Shown: positions 14,628 through 22,644, numbered from the stretch's first letter. The stretch: DNA of 26,344 nt from Corynebacterium rhinophilum (GCF_030227225.1 NZ_JASPHQ010000022.1:1-26344), one strand, 5' to 3'. A program made the numbers and translations. The notes: a model not told the origin generated them from the letters alone.

Positions 14628-14637
14628 AGGCTAAATT
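14628..14637. promoter_or_regulatory. Overlapping divergent -10 elements of mshD and the lmeA-like gene
   Basis: On the minus strand TAGCCT (14628-14633) ends seven bases before the mshD ATG. On the plus strand TAAATT (14632-14637) ends seven bases before the GTG at 14645. The hexamers overlap by two bases, in a gap of only 24 bases. A possible mshD -35, TTGACT (minus strand, 14653-14658), lies inside the opposite gene. Confidence 0.55.
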
Positions 14638-14644
14638 TGAAGGT

Positions 14645-15469
14645 GTGAGTGTAGTCAAAGTCGACCGGCGCATTGTGCACGTCCTCATCCTGGTGGGCGT
14701 GGTCTTTGCTGGATGGGTGGCCGATGCCTGCGTGGCCATGCATTCTGAGCACAAGATTGCCCAGGAGGTAAAGGAGAACTCCCGGCTGGAAAACTCCCCT
14801 CAGGTGTATATCGGCGGCACCCCGTACCTGTTGGCGGCAGGCTCTAAAGAAATCCCCTATTTGCAGGTCAAGGCCCTCGACGTGGAGGTTCCCAAGCTGG
14901 GCATGGTCAATGCCTCGACCGTGCTGCGCGATATCACCGTTACCCCTGAGCAGGTAGTAAACGGCGATATTGAAGGCGCACCAGTATCCACGTATTCGCG
15001 CGGGATCTCCCTGGACGGCGTTGCGCTGGGACGCCTTTTGGGCATTACCGATCTCTCCATTGCCAACCCGGATGATATTTCGCCCTCCGGCGGCGTTTCT
15101 GCCGAGGCGGAGCTTACCGGCACTCTGCCCGGCGATAAGGAAAAATCCACCGCCATGGTCACGCTGCGGCTAGTGGGCCCGGAGTTTCGCATGGAGGTCT
15201 ACGGCACCGATGATCCGCGCCTCAAGGAGGCGTTTTCCCTCAACTTCGATACGCGCGAGCTCCCCCTGCCGGCGCAGGCCACGATGGTAAGGCTGCAGGG
15301 CGGCACCATTTACTTTGAGGTCCAGCGCCGCAATATCAAGGTCCAGATGGCCCAGCTTTCCCCGCTGGAAATCGAGGGTTCGGAGCAACGGGCCGTGGAA
15401 GAGGCCGAAAAGAAGGCGGCCGATACCGCCAATAAGGTAGGTCCTGCCCCAGATGAGGACGAATCCTAA
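14645..15469 (+). CDS. LmeA-like (DUF2993) phospholipid-binding envelope protein
   Basis: DUF2993 proteins are exported lipid-binding proteins. M. tuberculosis LmeA (Rv0817c) binds phospholipid and helps lipomannan elongation. The 274 residues start with a basic stretch and a membrane or signal segment (about 9-30), then a beta-rich domain with the typical pattern QVYIGGTPYLLAA, EIPYLQVKALDVEVPKLG and GISLDGVALGRLLGI, and end in a charged, probably disordered tail (about 240-274). The start is GTG with TAAATT seven bases upstream, so leaderless. Its gene lies next to mshD as in mycobacteria. Its stop codon overlaps the stop of the convergent kinase gene by two bases. Confidence 0.85.
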   Translation: MSVVKVDRRIVHVLILVGVVFAGWVADACVAMHSEHKIAQEVKENSRLENSPQVYIGGTPYLLAAGSKEIPYLQVKALDVEVPKLGMVNASTVLRDITVTPEQVVNGDIEGAPVSTYSRGISLDGVALGRLLGITDLSIANPDDISPSGGVSAEAELTGTLPGDKEKSTAMVTLRLVGPEFRMEVYGTDDPRLKEAFSLNFDTRELPLPAQATMVRLQGGTIYFEVQRRNIKVQMAQLSPLEIEGSEQRAVEEAEKKAADTANKVGPAPDEDES

Positions 15470-16503
15470 CGAAGGCGAATAAAGTCCCGCAGCACTTCCT
15501 GCACGGAGCGCTGGGCCACCTGCCGCCTGTCTTGCGGCGCGTAGACCTCAATGGCATCGGCCACAGAGGTCAGCGTTACATGGCGGAAGGTCCCCTCGGA
15601 TTCGCCATCGGCCTGGAAGCGCTGCGGGGTATGGCAATCGAGCTCGACGCGCTTGGCATCATCAAAGCCCAAGGTCTTTTCCTTCACCAGGCGTTTGAGC
15701 CAGCCGTGCTTATCGGCTCCAAAGAGGTGCAGCAGGCCAATGACCCCACGCACGCCGCTGAGCTTCTCCAGCCCAAAAAGGGCTAGGCCCTCATCGAAGG
15801 AATTGCGCGGGTTGGTCACCACCGGCAAGGGGCCCAAGAAAGTCCAGGGGTTGGTATTAGAGGTAAATAAGAGTGGGAAGTCCTTCTTATGGAGCGTCTG
15901 CCCCAAACGGGATTCTGCGTACACCGTGATCTGCGGCGGGTTGCGGCGCGCGCGCAGCCAAGCCCGAATAGCCACGTTGAGGTAGCGCAGCGGGGTGGCG
16001 GAAAAGCCTTGTTCGCGGGCGCGGTCCACGCGTGCGAGGACGTCCGCGTCCATGCCAAAACCGGCGTTGACGGCAAACCAGCGTTCGTTCCAGGTGCCCA
16101 GGTAAATGGTGCGGCGCAGATCGCGCTCTAGCATGCGGGCCAAGACGTGGGTGGCCTCAACCGGCGTATTGGGAAAGCCGAGGGCGCGGACGAAGACGTT
16201 CGCGGAGCCGGTGGGAATGACGGCGAGCGCCGGGACCTCGTGCGGGCTGGGGAGATCTTCACCGGCCGACCCCAGCAGGCCATTGACGATCTCATTGACG
16301 GTGCCATCGCCACCCACGGCAATGATGACATCATAATCATCCCTGGTCAGCCCCCGGACGATGTCTTCTGCATGCCCTGGGTAATGGGTGAATTTCACCA
16401 ATAGGTGCATGCCTTCTACGGCCCGCAGGGCGGGTACGATTTGGCGAAAGAGCCCGTTGGATTGCGAGGTCGAATTGGGATTGGAAATCATCAGCGCATG
16501 CAC
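15466..16503 (-). CDS. Diacylglycerol kinase family lipid kinase
   Basis: The protein has the DAGK catalytic fold: SNPNSTSQSN near the N-terminus, GGDGTVNE (64-71, ATP and catalytic motif) and PTGSANVFVRALG (about 97-109). The 345 residues fit the family of lipid or sphingosine-type kinases that phosphorylate diacylglycerol or similar lipids at the membrane. The start GTG 16503 gives the common beginning (MHALMISNPN) and has TAGACT eight bases upstream. The gene is convergent with the LmeA-like gene and overlaps it by a few bases with no terminator, and it is divergent from the nitrobindin-like gene. Its exact substrate cannot be read from the sequence. Confidence 0.87.
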   Translation of the reverse strand: MHALMISNPNSTSQSNGLFRQIVPALRAVEGMHLLVKFTHYPGHAEDIVRGLTRDDYDVIIAVGGDGTVNEIVNGLLGSAGEDLPSPHEVPALAVIPTGSANVFVRALGFPNTPVEATHVLARMLERDLRRTIYLGTWNERWFAVNAGFGMDADVLARVDRAREQGFSATPLRYLNVAIRAWLRARRNPPQITVYAESRLGQTLHKKDFPLLFTSNTNPWTFLGPLPVVTNPRNSFDEGLALFGLEKLSGVRGVIGLLHLFGADKHGWLKRLVKEKTLGFDDAKRVELDCHTPQRFQADGESEGTFRHVTLTSVADAIEVYAPQDRRQVAQRSVQEVLRDFIRLR

Positions 16504-16511
16504 AACTGACT

Positions 16512-16548
16512 AGTCTAGTAGTTAAAGCACCCCCAGCACGACTAGGCT
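16512..16548. promoter_or_regulatory. Divergent leaderless promoters of the lipid kinase and nitrobindin-like genes
   Basis: TAGACT on the minus strand (16512-16517) ends eight bases before GTG 16503. TAGGCT on the plus strand (16543-16548) ends eight bases before ATG 16557. The two starts are 53 bases apart. No ribosome-binding site is seen for either gene. Confidence 0.45.
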
Positions 16549-16556
16549 GGACGCCC

Positions 16557-17252
16557 ATGAGCGAAAATACCGAGAACACCAATACCCCGAACGTCGAGAC
16601 CGCCGCCGCGTCCCACCCGGAAAACACCTCCGGCGCGCTCAATGGCAATGACGCGGTCAACCAGGCCGCCGAGCAGTGGAAGGATGCGGCCAGCCACAAT
16701 ATCCCCGCCATCGAGCTTGGGGATGTCCCCGTCCCCGCAGATACCGCCAATCTGCGCCAGGGCCCTTCGCTGCACGATGGCCTGCTGGGGCTGCTCCCCC
16801 TCGTAGGCGTCTGGCAGGGCGAGGGCCAGGCCCACGACACCGATGGCAGCGAATACACCTTTGGCCAGCAGCTGGTCGTCGCCCACGACGGCGAGAATTA
16901 CCTGACCTTTAGCTCGCGCACCTGGAAGATCGATACCGAGGGCAAGCCGCAAGGCCCGTCTACCCGTGAGACCGGTTTCTGGCGCATCTCCGCCAAGGAT
17001 GAAATCGAGGTCACCTACACCTCTTCCACCGGCATCGTGGAAATCTTCTACGGCGAGCCCTTCAACGAGCGCGCTTGGCAGCTCGAATCCGCTTCCACCA
17101 TGGTCACGGAGACCGGCCCGAAGAACCTGGGCCCCGGCAAGCGCATGTACGGCCTCATGCCCAATAACAACCTGGGCTGGGTAGATGAGCGCATGGTCGA
17201 TGGTGAAATGCGCCCCTACATGTCCGCCGAGCTCACCCGCATCGCAGGCTAA
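16557..17252 (+). CDS. Ferric nitrobindin-like protein (FABP-like beta-barrel), heme His absent
   Basis: Nitrobindins are 10-strand beta-barrels that bind ferric heme and act on NO or peroxynitrite. The 231 residues carry the family signature GVWQGEG (84-90) and a matching barrel to the end. At the place where M. tuberculosis nitrobindin Rv2717c has the heme-ligand His (in DHLAAVLHR), this protein has Tyr221 (in PYMSAELTR), so classic heme binding is doubtful. The first 70 residues are a Thr/Asn/Ala-rich, likely disordered extension that the family usually lacks. The ATG has TAGGCT eight bases upstream. It is convergent with pabC, with 8 bases between stops and no terminator. Confidence 0.88.
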   Translation: MSENTENTNTPNVETAAASHPENTSGALNGNDAVNQAAEQWKDAASHNIPAIELGDVPVPADTANLRQGPSLHDGLLGLLPLVGVWQGEGQAHDTDGSEYTFGQQLVVAHDGENYLTFSSRTWKIDTEGKPQGPSTRETGFWRISAKDEIEVTYTSSTGIVEIFYGEPFNERAWQLESASTMVTETGPKNLGPGKRMYGLMPNNNLGWVDERMVDGEMRPYMSAELTRIAG

Positions 17253-17260
17253 GCAGCTGG

Positions 17261-18130
17261 CTAAGCCCCTAGCGCGGCATCGATAAGGCCTCGGATTTCT
17301 TCCTCGTTATCCGGGGCTTTTAACGTTTTTTCATTCAGCTTGGTCACCCGCACCGCCACGCGCACGGAAGAGACCAACCACACCGAATCGGATTTTTCTA
17401 AGTACTCCACCGTCAGCGGCTTGGCCTTGCAGCGGTAACCGCGGTCCTGGGCGTAATCAAAGAGCGCTGCCTGCGTGGTGCCGGGCAAAATGCCGCGGCC
17501 GGCGGCGGTGCGCAGTTTCTTTCCCCGCACCGCCACCACGGTGGAGGTAGCGCCCTCTAAGATTTCGCCGGTATCTGGATCCGTCAAGATGAGATCGTCG
17601 TAGCCCTTGTCCTTGGCCATGCGCAGCATCGCCATCGTCGCGGCGTAGTTGAGCGTCTTGGCCGGTAGCTCTTCGGCCACGTGCCACAGGCGCGGGCTCG
17701 TCATGACGGTGACGCCGGTGGCGCGTTGGCGCAGCGGGACATCGCCAAGCGGCTGCACCGTCACCCACGCGGTGGGCACGCCGGTCGAGGCCCGGCCGCG
17801 GGTATAGGTCCAGGTGCATTTGGCATCGGCAAGCTCGGTATCGGCGCCGCAATAATCCGCAATTGCCAGCCGGGTCGCCTCTTCCCACTTATTCATCGGC
17901 GGCTCCGGCAGGTCGAGCGCCCGCGCCGAATCGCGGAAGCGCTGCGCGTGACGAGCAAGGTTGGCCGCCTTCCCGTCCCGGACCAACAGCGATTCAAAGA
18001 TGCCATCGCCGCGGGTCACGGCGGCATCATCGGCATAGACCAGCGGCAGGGAGGGCGAATGCTTGCGCACCGACCCACCAAAAGGTTCCACGACGTAGAT
18101 GACCGGCTCTTTTCGCGGGGAAGGTTTCAT
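17261..18130 (-). CDS. pabC: Class IV aminotransferase, probably aminodeoxychorismate lyase
   Basis: The fold type IV PLP family includes branched-chain aminotransferase, D-amino-acid aminotransferase and aminodeoxychorismate lyase, the last making p-aminobenzoate for folate. The 289 residues have PLP Lys158 (AKTLNY), EGATST (192-197; Glu192) and GILPGTT for the phosphate. The length and the N-terminal YADDAAVTRGDGIFE suit aminodeoxychorismate lyase better than IlvE, but substrate cannot be assigned with certainty. The start ATG has CATAAT seven bases upstream on its strand, so a leaderless mRNA is likely. It is divergent from ygfZ, the folate-dependent protein, so the neighbourhood has a folate theme. 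Confidence 0.82.
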   Translation of the reverse strand: MKPSPRKEPVIYVVEPFGGSVRKHSPSLPLVYADDAAVTRGDGIFESLLVRDGKAANLARHAQRFRDSARALDLPEPPMNKWEEATRLAIADYCGADTELADAKCTWTYTRGRASTGVPTAWVTVQPLGDVPLRQRATGVTVMTSPRLWHVAEELPAKTLNYAATMAMLRMAKDKGYDDLILTDPDTGEILEGATSTVVAVRGKKLRTAAGRGILPGTTQAALFDYAQDRGYRCKAKPLTVEYLEKSDSVWLVSSVRVAVRVTKLNEKTLKAPDNEEEIRGLIDAALGA

Positions 18131-18137
18131 ACGCTCG

Positions 18138-18152
18138 ATTATGCCCTACCAT
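18138..18152. promoter_or_regulatory. Divergent leaderless promoters of pabC and ygfZ
   Basis: CATAAT on the minus strand (18138-18143) ends seven bases before ATG 18130. TACCAT on the plus strand (18147-18152) ends eight bases before GTG 18161. The whole gap is 30 bases. Confidence 0.5.
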
Positions 18153-18160
18153 CGGTAGAT

Positions 18161-19225
18161 GTGAGTTATTCTTCGCCACTTCTTCAACGCGCCGGTGCCG
18201 CCGAGCACCAGGACGCGACTGTACTCGATGCCCAAGGTGTGGCCTGGCACTATGGCAATCCCCTCGGGGAACAGCGTGCGGCCGAGACCAGGACCATCGC
18301 CATCGACCGCTCGCAGCGCCGCGTGCTGCGTGTAAGCGGGGCTGATGCGCCGGGATTTCTTAATAACCTGCTTTCGCAGAAGCTTGACGATGCCCCCTCC
18401 GGCTTCTCCGCCGGCGCCCTCGACCTGGATATCCAAGGCCACATTTTGCACCACATGGATATCACCCGCGAGGGCGAGGACTTCTACCTCGATCTGCCCG
18501 CCGCGCAGTTCGAATCCGCCCAGGACTTTTTTACCAAGATGGTCTTTTGGTCTGAGGTCACGGTCGAGGAAGCAGACATCGCCATCGTGACTTTGCTGGG
18601 TGAGACCGATATTCCTACCCCACCCACCGTGGCTTTTTCCCGCGAGGTGCTATGGCCGGGAATCAAACGCATTGACCTGGGTATTCCGCGCGAAAAATTG
18701 GTGGAATCCATGGCTGACCTAGAGGCAGAGGGCGCGCGCTTGGCTGGGCTCATGGCCTTTACTGCCGAGCGCGTGCGCGCCCGCGAGCCGGAGCTGGCCG
18801 CCGACTTGGATAAGAAATCCATCCCGCACGAGGTTCCGCAGTGGATTAGCCGCAGCGATGCCGACCCCGCCCACGTGCACCTGAATAAGGGCTGCTACCG
18901 CGGCCAAGAAACCGTGGCGCGCGTGGAGAACCTGGGCCGCTCTCCCCGCCTCTTAGTGCTCCTCCACCTCGACGGATCCGCGCCGGAGCGGCCGAATGTG
19001 GGCGATGACATTTCATTTAATGAACGTAAGGTAGGTCGCATCGGCACCATCGTGGATGACTGCGATTTCGGCCCCATCGCCTTAGGCTTGGTCAAGCGTT
19101 CTGCGCTGGATGCAGGCACATTGGATATCGGCGATACCGCGGCGTCCATTGATGCCTCCTCCATCCCCGAAGATGAGGGCCCCAAGGCCGGGCGCGAGGC
19201 GGTAAACCGGCTGCGCGGGCGATAG
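18161..19225 (+). CDS. ygfZ: Folate-binding protein YgfZ/GcvT family
   Basis: YgfZ is a tetrahydrofolate-binding protein needed for full activity of some Fe-S enzymes, such as the tRNA methylthiotransferase MiaB. The 354 residues show the GcvT-like fold and the signature KGCYRGQE (243-250) with the essential Cys245. The GTG at 18161 gives MSYSSPLLQRAGAAE, like the C. glutamicum protein in my memory, and has TACCAT eight bases upstream. The reading frame stays open upstream, to 17681, but that part is antisense to pabC and is rejected. Confidence 0.92.
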   Translation: MSYSSPLLQRAGAAEHQDATVLDAQGVAWHYGNPLGEQRAAETRTIAIDRSQRRVLRVSGADAPGFLNNLLSQKLDDAPSGFSAGALDLDIQGHILHHMDITREGEDFYLDLPAAQFESAQDFFTKMVFWSEVTVEEADIAIVTLLGETDIPTPPTVAFSREVLWPGIKRIDLGIPREKLVESMADLEAEGARLAGLMAFTAERVRAREPELAADLDKKSIPHEVPQWISRSDADPAHVHLNKGCYRGQETVARVENLGRSPRLLVLLHLDGSAPERPNVGDDISFNERKVGRIGTIVDDCDFGPIALGLVKRSALDAGTLDIGDTAASIDASSIPEDEGPKAGREAVNRLRGR

Positions 19226-19274
19226 ATTTTCCACTCATCGGGGGCCGGTGCGGAATTTTTTCGTCACACGCGCT

Positions 19275-19301
19275 ATTGTGTCTTACAGGAAGATACACAA
19301 T
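19275..19301. promoter_or_regulatory. Inverted repeat upstream of the DUF3073 gene
   Basis: ATTGTGT (19275-19281) and ACACAAT (19295-19301) form a perfect seven-base dyad with 13 bases between the arms. TTGACA (19301-19306) overlaps its right end, but no good -10 follows at 16-18 bases. TATTGT (19274-19279) could instead be a -10. It may be an operator or part of the leader. Confidence 0.4.
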
Positions 19302-19365
19302 TGACAAGCCGATGGGGCGCCCAAGAATCCCTGGAGCGCCCTACTAGCCCAAGGGGGTCATGCAC

Positions 19366-19563
19366 ATGGGACGCGGACGCGCTAAGGCAAAGCAGACCAA
19401 AGTTGCACGCCAGCTCAAGTACAACTCACCCGAGATGGATATCGAGTCCCTTCAGCGGGAACTCGCTGCTCAGCAGGAGGGTGACTCCCACGACTACGAA
19501 GAGGATGATCCCTACGCCGAGTATGTCGACGAATGGGATGAGGACAACGACGACGAGCGCTAA
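19366..19563 (+). CDS. DUF3073 family protein
   Basis: This is a small protein typical of actinobacteria, function unknown. The 65 residues have a strongly basic N-terminal third (MGRGRAKAKQTKVARQLKY) and a strongly acidic C-terminal third (EEDDPYAEYVDEWDEDNDDE), the full pattern of the family. I chose ATG 19366 over 19360 because the family begins with MGRGRAKAKQ and because AAGGGGG lies eight bases before it. The long leader, with a dyad at 19275-19301, suggests regulated expression. A terminator follows. Confidence 0.9.
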   Translation: MGRGRAKAKQTKVARQLKYNSPEMDIESLQRELAAQQEGDSHDYEEDDPYAEYVDEWDEDNDDER

Positions 19564-19590
19564 TCTTCCGCTCGCCGGATAGATCCACAA

Positions 19591-19618
19591 AAGGCCTTAG
19601 GTTTTAACCTAAGGCCTT
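19591..19618. terminator. Terminator between the DUF3073 gene and purM
   Basis: A perfect inverted repeat (AAGGCCTTAGGTT at 19591-19603, complement at 19606-19618) lies between the convergent genes. T-richness follows on both sides, so it probably acts in both directions. Confidence 0.8.
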
Positions 19619-19628
19619 CCTCTTGTAC

Positions 19629-20681
19629 CTAGAAGTTGGAGTGTTCGCCGTGCATGATAACGCGCGGTTCTTCGCCGTCTGCTTCGCGGACGCTGCCCAG
19701 CTCCCACGCATCGATGTGGCGGGCGGTAAGCATGGCCAGCGCGCGGTCACGGTCCTCCGGGTTGACCACGGCAATCATGCCCACGCCCATGTTGAAGGTC
19801 TTTTCCATCTCTGCCAGCTCAACCTTGCCCATGGAAGAAATGAGCTTAAAGATCTGGCCCGGATTCCACGTGGAGCGGTTGACCTCAGCGCTCAGACCCT
19901 CTGGAATAACGCGCTCTAGGTTGCCGGCCAACCCGCCGCCAGTGACGTGGCAGAAGGTGGATACGGAGCATTCCTGCGCCAGTGCTAGGCATTCCTTGGC
20001 ATAGATGCGGGTGGGTTCCAAAAGCTCCTCGCCTAGCGGGCGGCCGAGCTCTTCCACATAACCATCTAGCGGCATGCCCGCCTGCTCCAGCAGGACGTGG
20101 CGCGCGAGCGAATAGCCGTTGGAGTGAAGCCCAGACGAGCCCATGGCGATGAGCACATCGCCCTCGCGCACGTTCTCTGGGCCCAACACGCCATCGGCCT
20201 CGACCACGCCGACGGCGGTGGCGGAGACGTCGTATTCGTTCTCCCCCATCATGCCTGGGTGTTCCGCGGTCTCGCCGCCGAGCAGCGCAGCGCCTGCCTG
20301 CACGCAGCCCTCTGCGATGCCCTTGACCACCTCGGCCACCTTTTCCGGCACGACTTTGCCCACGGCGATGTAGTCCTGCAGGAATAGCGGCTCGGCGCCG
20401 CAGACGACTAAGTCATCGACGCACATGGCCACCAGATCGATGCCGATGGTGTCGTGCTTATCCATGGCCTGCGCCACGGCGAGCTTGGTGCCCACGCCAT
20501 CGGAGCCAGCCGCGAGAATCGGTTCCTTGTAATCGCCCAGCTTGAATAGCCCCGCAAAGCCGCCGAGGCCGCCCATGACCTCCGGGCGGGTGGCGCGCTT
20601 GGCGTGTGGGGCAAATAGGCTTACCGCGCGGTCGCCTTCTTCGATATTGACGCCGGCTGCGGCGTAGGTGTTGTCACTCAT
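19629..20681 (-). CDS. purM: Phosphoribosylformylglycinamidine cyclo-ligase (AIR synthetase)
   Basis: PurM closes the imidazole ring to make aminoimidazole ribotide with ATP, in purine synthesis. The 350 residues include GSDGVGTKLAVAQ (about 59-71), VVCGAEPLFLQDYIA, and GSSGLHSNGYSL, the family's ATP and substrate segments. The start ATG has AAGGAA 12 bases upstream. It lies 25 bases after purF on the same strand, so the two are one operon. Confidence 0.96.
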   Translation of the reverse strand: MSDNTYAAAGVNIEEGDRAVSLFAPHAKRATRPEVMGGLGGFAGLFKLGDYKEPILAAGSDGVGTKLAVAQAMDKHDTIGIDLVAMCVDDLVVCGAEPLFLQDYIAVGKVVPEKVAEVVKGIAEGCVQAGAALLGGETAEHPGMMGENEYDVSATAVGVVEADGVLGPENVREGDVLIAMGSSGLHSNGYSLARHVLLEQAGMPLDGYVEELGRPLGEELLEPTRIYAKECLALAQECSVSTFCHVTGGGLAGNLERVIPEGLSAEVNRSTWNPGQIFKLISSMGKVELAEMEKTFNMGVGMIAVVNPEDRDRALAMLTARHIDAWELGSVREADGEEPRVIMHGEHSNF

Positions 20682-20706
20682 GTTTCTAGAAGTTCCTTAG
20701 AAGTTT

Positions 20707-22203
20707 TTATTCGGTTCCGAGCAGGGTGCGCACGGCATCGGCATTGGGGTTTCCTGCGGGAAGACCAAGGGGATATTCGCCAGAGAAGCAGGCGGTGCAC
20801 AGCTCGGAGCGGGGCTGTTCGGTGGCGGCGACCATTTCATCGATGGAGACAAAGCCCAAAGAGTCAGCGCCGATGGTCTCGCAGATGGTGGAGCAAATCT
20901 CGTCCGGATCATCGGACGGGCTGGCATTGGCAATGAGCTCGCCGGGCGAGGCAAAGTCGATGCCATAAAAGCACGGCCACTTCACCGGCGGGGAGGCGAT
21001 GCGCACGTGGACCTCGGCGGCGCCGGCCTCGCGCAACATGCGGATAAGCGCGTGCTGGGTATTGCCGCGCACGATGGAATCATCCACCACGACGAGCTTC
21101 TTGCCGTCGATGACCTCGCGCAACGGGTTGAGCTTTAACCGGATGCCCAGCTGGCGCAGGGTCTGCGTGGGCTGAATAAAGGTGCGGCCCACATACGCGT
21201 TTTTCACCAAGCCGTGGGCGAAGGTGATGCCGGATTCGCGGGCGTAGCCCACCGCGGCCGGGTTGCCGGATTCCGGTACGGGGATGACCAGGTCTGCATC
21301 CTCAACCGGGTATTCGCGGGCCAGGCGGCGGCCGATCTCCACGCGGGAGGCGTTGACGGAGCGCCCCTTGATATCGCTATCCGGGCGGGCCAAGTACACG
21401 TACTCGAAAACGCAGCCGCTGCGCTTGGCGGGCGCGAAGTTTTCAGAGCGGATGCCGGCCTCATCGATGGCGACGAGCTCGCCCGGCTCGATTTCGCGAA
21501 TAAATTGCGCGCCGCAGATATCCAGCGCGCAGGTTTCAGAGGCAACGACCCAGCCCTTGGCCAGTCGGCCCAGCACCAGCGGGCGCACGCCTTGCGGGTC
21601 GCGCGCGGCGTACATGGTGTGACCATCAGTAAAGGTCAAGCAGAATGCGCCCTTCACCCGCGGCAGGAGCTCGCGGGCGGAGTCGAAGACGGAGGTGGTG
21701 TCATCGACGCCATCGGCAAGCAGCATGGACAAACACATCGAGTCAGAAACCGATTCCTCGTGCGGCTTAATCAGGCCGCGCTCGACGGCCTCTGCACGCA
21801 GCTCGAGGTAATTGACTAGGTTGCCGTTGTGGCCCAAGGCAATGTCCACGCCCGTCGAGGAAGTGGAAAACATTGGCTGCACATTGGACCATTCCTTGCC
21901 GCCGGCCGTGGAATAGCGCGTGTGGCCCACCGCCACGTTGCCGGTTAAGGCAGAAAGGGTCGATTCATCGAAAATATTGGCCACCAGGCCCATGTCTTTG
22001 AAGACGACGATGCGGTCATCATCGCCCACCGCAATGCCGGCGGCTTCTTGGCCGCGGTGCTGGAGAGCAAAAAGGCCAAAGTAGGTAAGTTTGGAGACTT
22101 CCTCCCCGGGAGCCCAGACGCCAAAGACGCCACACTCTTCGCGGGGTTCCTCCTCGTTACGATCGTCCAGGTCAGTGATACTAGGAGTATGTACTTCTAC
22201 CAC
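20707..22203 (-). CDS. purF: Amidophosphoribosyltransferase
   Basis: PurF does the first step of purine synthesis, using glutamine to convert PRPP to phosphoribosylamine. The 498 residues have a short propeptide of 23 residues cleaved before the nucleophile Cys24 (EECGVFG), a glutaminase domain and a phosphoribosyltransferase domain with VVVDDSIVRGNT. The Fe-S ligands of the B. subtilis-type enzyme are all present (Cys in SGCVFEY, WPCFYG and CTACFSG). The start GTG 22203 has TAATAT seven bases upstream and no ribosome-binding site, so it is leaderless. It is followed by purM. Confidence 0.96.
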   Translation of the reverse strand: MVEVHTPSITDLDDRNEEEPREECGVFGVWAPGEEVSKLTYFGLFALQHRGQEAAGIAVGDDDRIVVFKDMGLVANIFDESTLSALTGNVAVGHTRYSTAGGKEWSNVQPMFSTSSTGVDIALGHNGNLVNYLELRAEAVERGLIKPHEESVSDSMCLSMLLADGVDDTTSVFDSARELLPRVKGAFCLTFTDGHTMYAARDPQGVRPLVLGRLAKGWVVASETCALDICGAQFIREIEPGELVAIDEAGIRSENFAPAKRSGCVFEYVYLARPDSDIKGRSVNASRVEIGRRLAREYPVEDADLVIPVPESGNPAAVGYARESGITFAHGLVKNAYVGRTFIQPTQTLRQLGIRLKLNPLREVIDGKKLVVVDDSIVRGNTQHALIRMLREAGAAEVHVRIASPPVKWPCFYGIDFASPGELIANASPSDDPDEICSTICETIGADSLGFVSIDEMVAATEQPRSELCTACFSGEYPLGLPAGNPNADAVRTLLGTE

Positions 22204-22210
22204 GGCGTTT

Positions 22211-22216
22211 ATATTA
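22211..22216 (-). promoter_or_regulatory. -10 of leaderless purF, overlapping the SCP2-like stop codon
   Basis: TAATAT on the minus strand ends seven bases before purF GTG, and its first three bases are the stop codon TAA of the upstream SCP2-like gene. Confidence 0.55.
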
Positions 22217-22618
22217 GCGCGTTGGGCCGTCGAAAACTAACGGAATGATGGGCAACCACTGTGCAATCTCCCCTGAACGCGACCCGGAAGCATCGATGCG
22301 ACCTGTGTTTTTGACCTCGTCCCAGTCCGTGACACCGGTGGCCAAACGCAGCCAAGTCTCCGCATCCATTTCCACCACATTGGGTGGGGTGCCGCGCGTA
22401 TGACGAGGGCCTTCAATGCACTGCACCGCAACAAATGGGGGTACGCGCAGCTCCACCGAGTGCCCCGGCGCGTCGGCCTCGAGGGTGCGGGCGGTGCGAC
22501 GGACGGCATCGGCAAGCAGGGCCCTGCCTGGCTTTTGTTGCCCATCCGGGTCCTGAATCCAATCCTTGATGGCGATGACGGCCGCGCGCGTGGCGGCGGG
22601 ATCTACGGGTTTAGGCAT
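22214..22618 (-). CDS. Sterol-carrier (SCP2)-like protein
   Basis: The 134 residues resemble the actinobacterial family of small sterol-carrier-type proteins encoded just before purF (Rv0807 region in M. tuberculosis, as I recall). The C-terminal half has the family pattern NVVEMDAETWLRLATG and DASGSRSGEIAQWLPI. The function is unknown: the fold suggests binding of a lipid-like ligand. I chose ATG 22618, which has TATGCT six bases upstream. GTG 22624 would leave no room for the promoter. It is divergent from the thioesterase gene, 33 bases away. Confidence 0.78.
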   Translation of the reverse strand: MPKPVDPAATRAAVIAIKDWIQDPDGQQKPGRALLADAVRRTARTLEADAPGHSVELRVPPFVAVQCIEGPRHTRGTPPNVVEMDAETWLRLATGVTDWDEVKNTGRIDASGSRSGEIAQWLPIIPLVFDGPTR

Positions 22619-22624
22619 AGCCAC

Positions 22625-22644
22625 AGCATAGCTACTGTTATCTT
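22625..22644. promoter_or_regulatory. Divergent leaderless promoters of the SCP2-like and thioesterase genes
   Basis: TATGCT on the minus strand (22625-22630) ends six bases before ATG 22618. TATCTT on the plus strand (22639-22644) ends seven bases before ATG 22652. The gap is 33 bases. Confidence 0.5.

Noticed and set aside
17681..18160. N-terminal extension of ygfZ
   Set aside because: It lies opposite pabC, and the known family start is at 18161.
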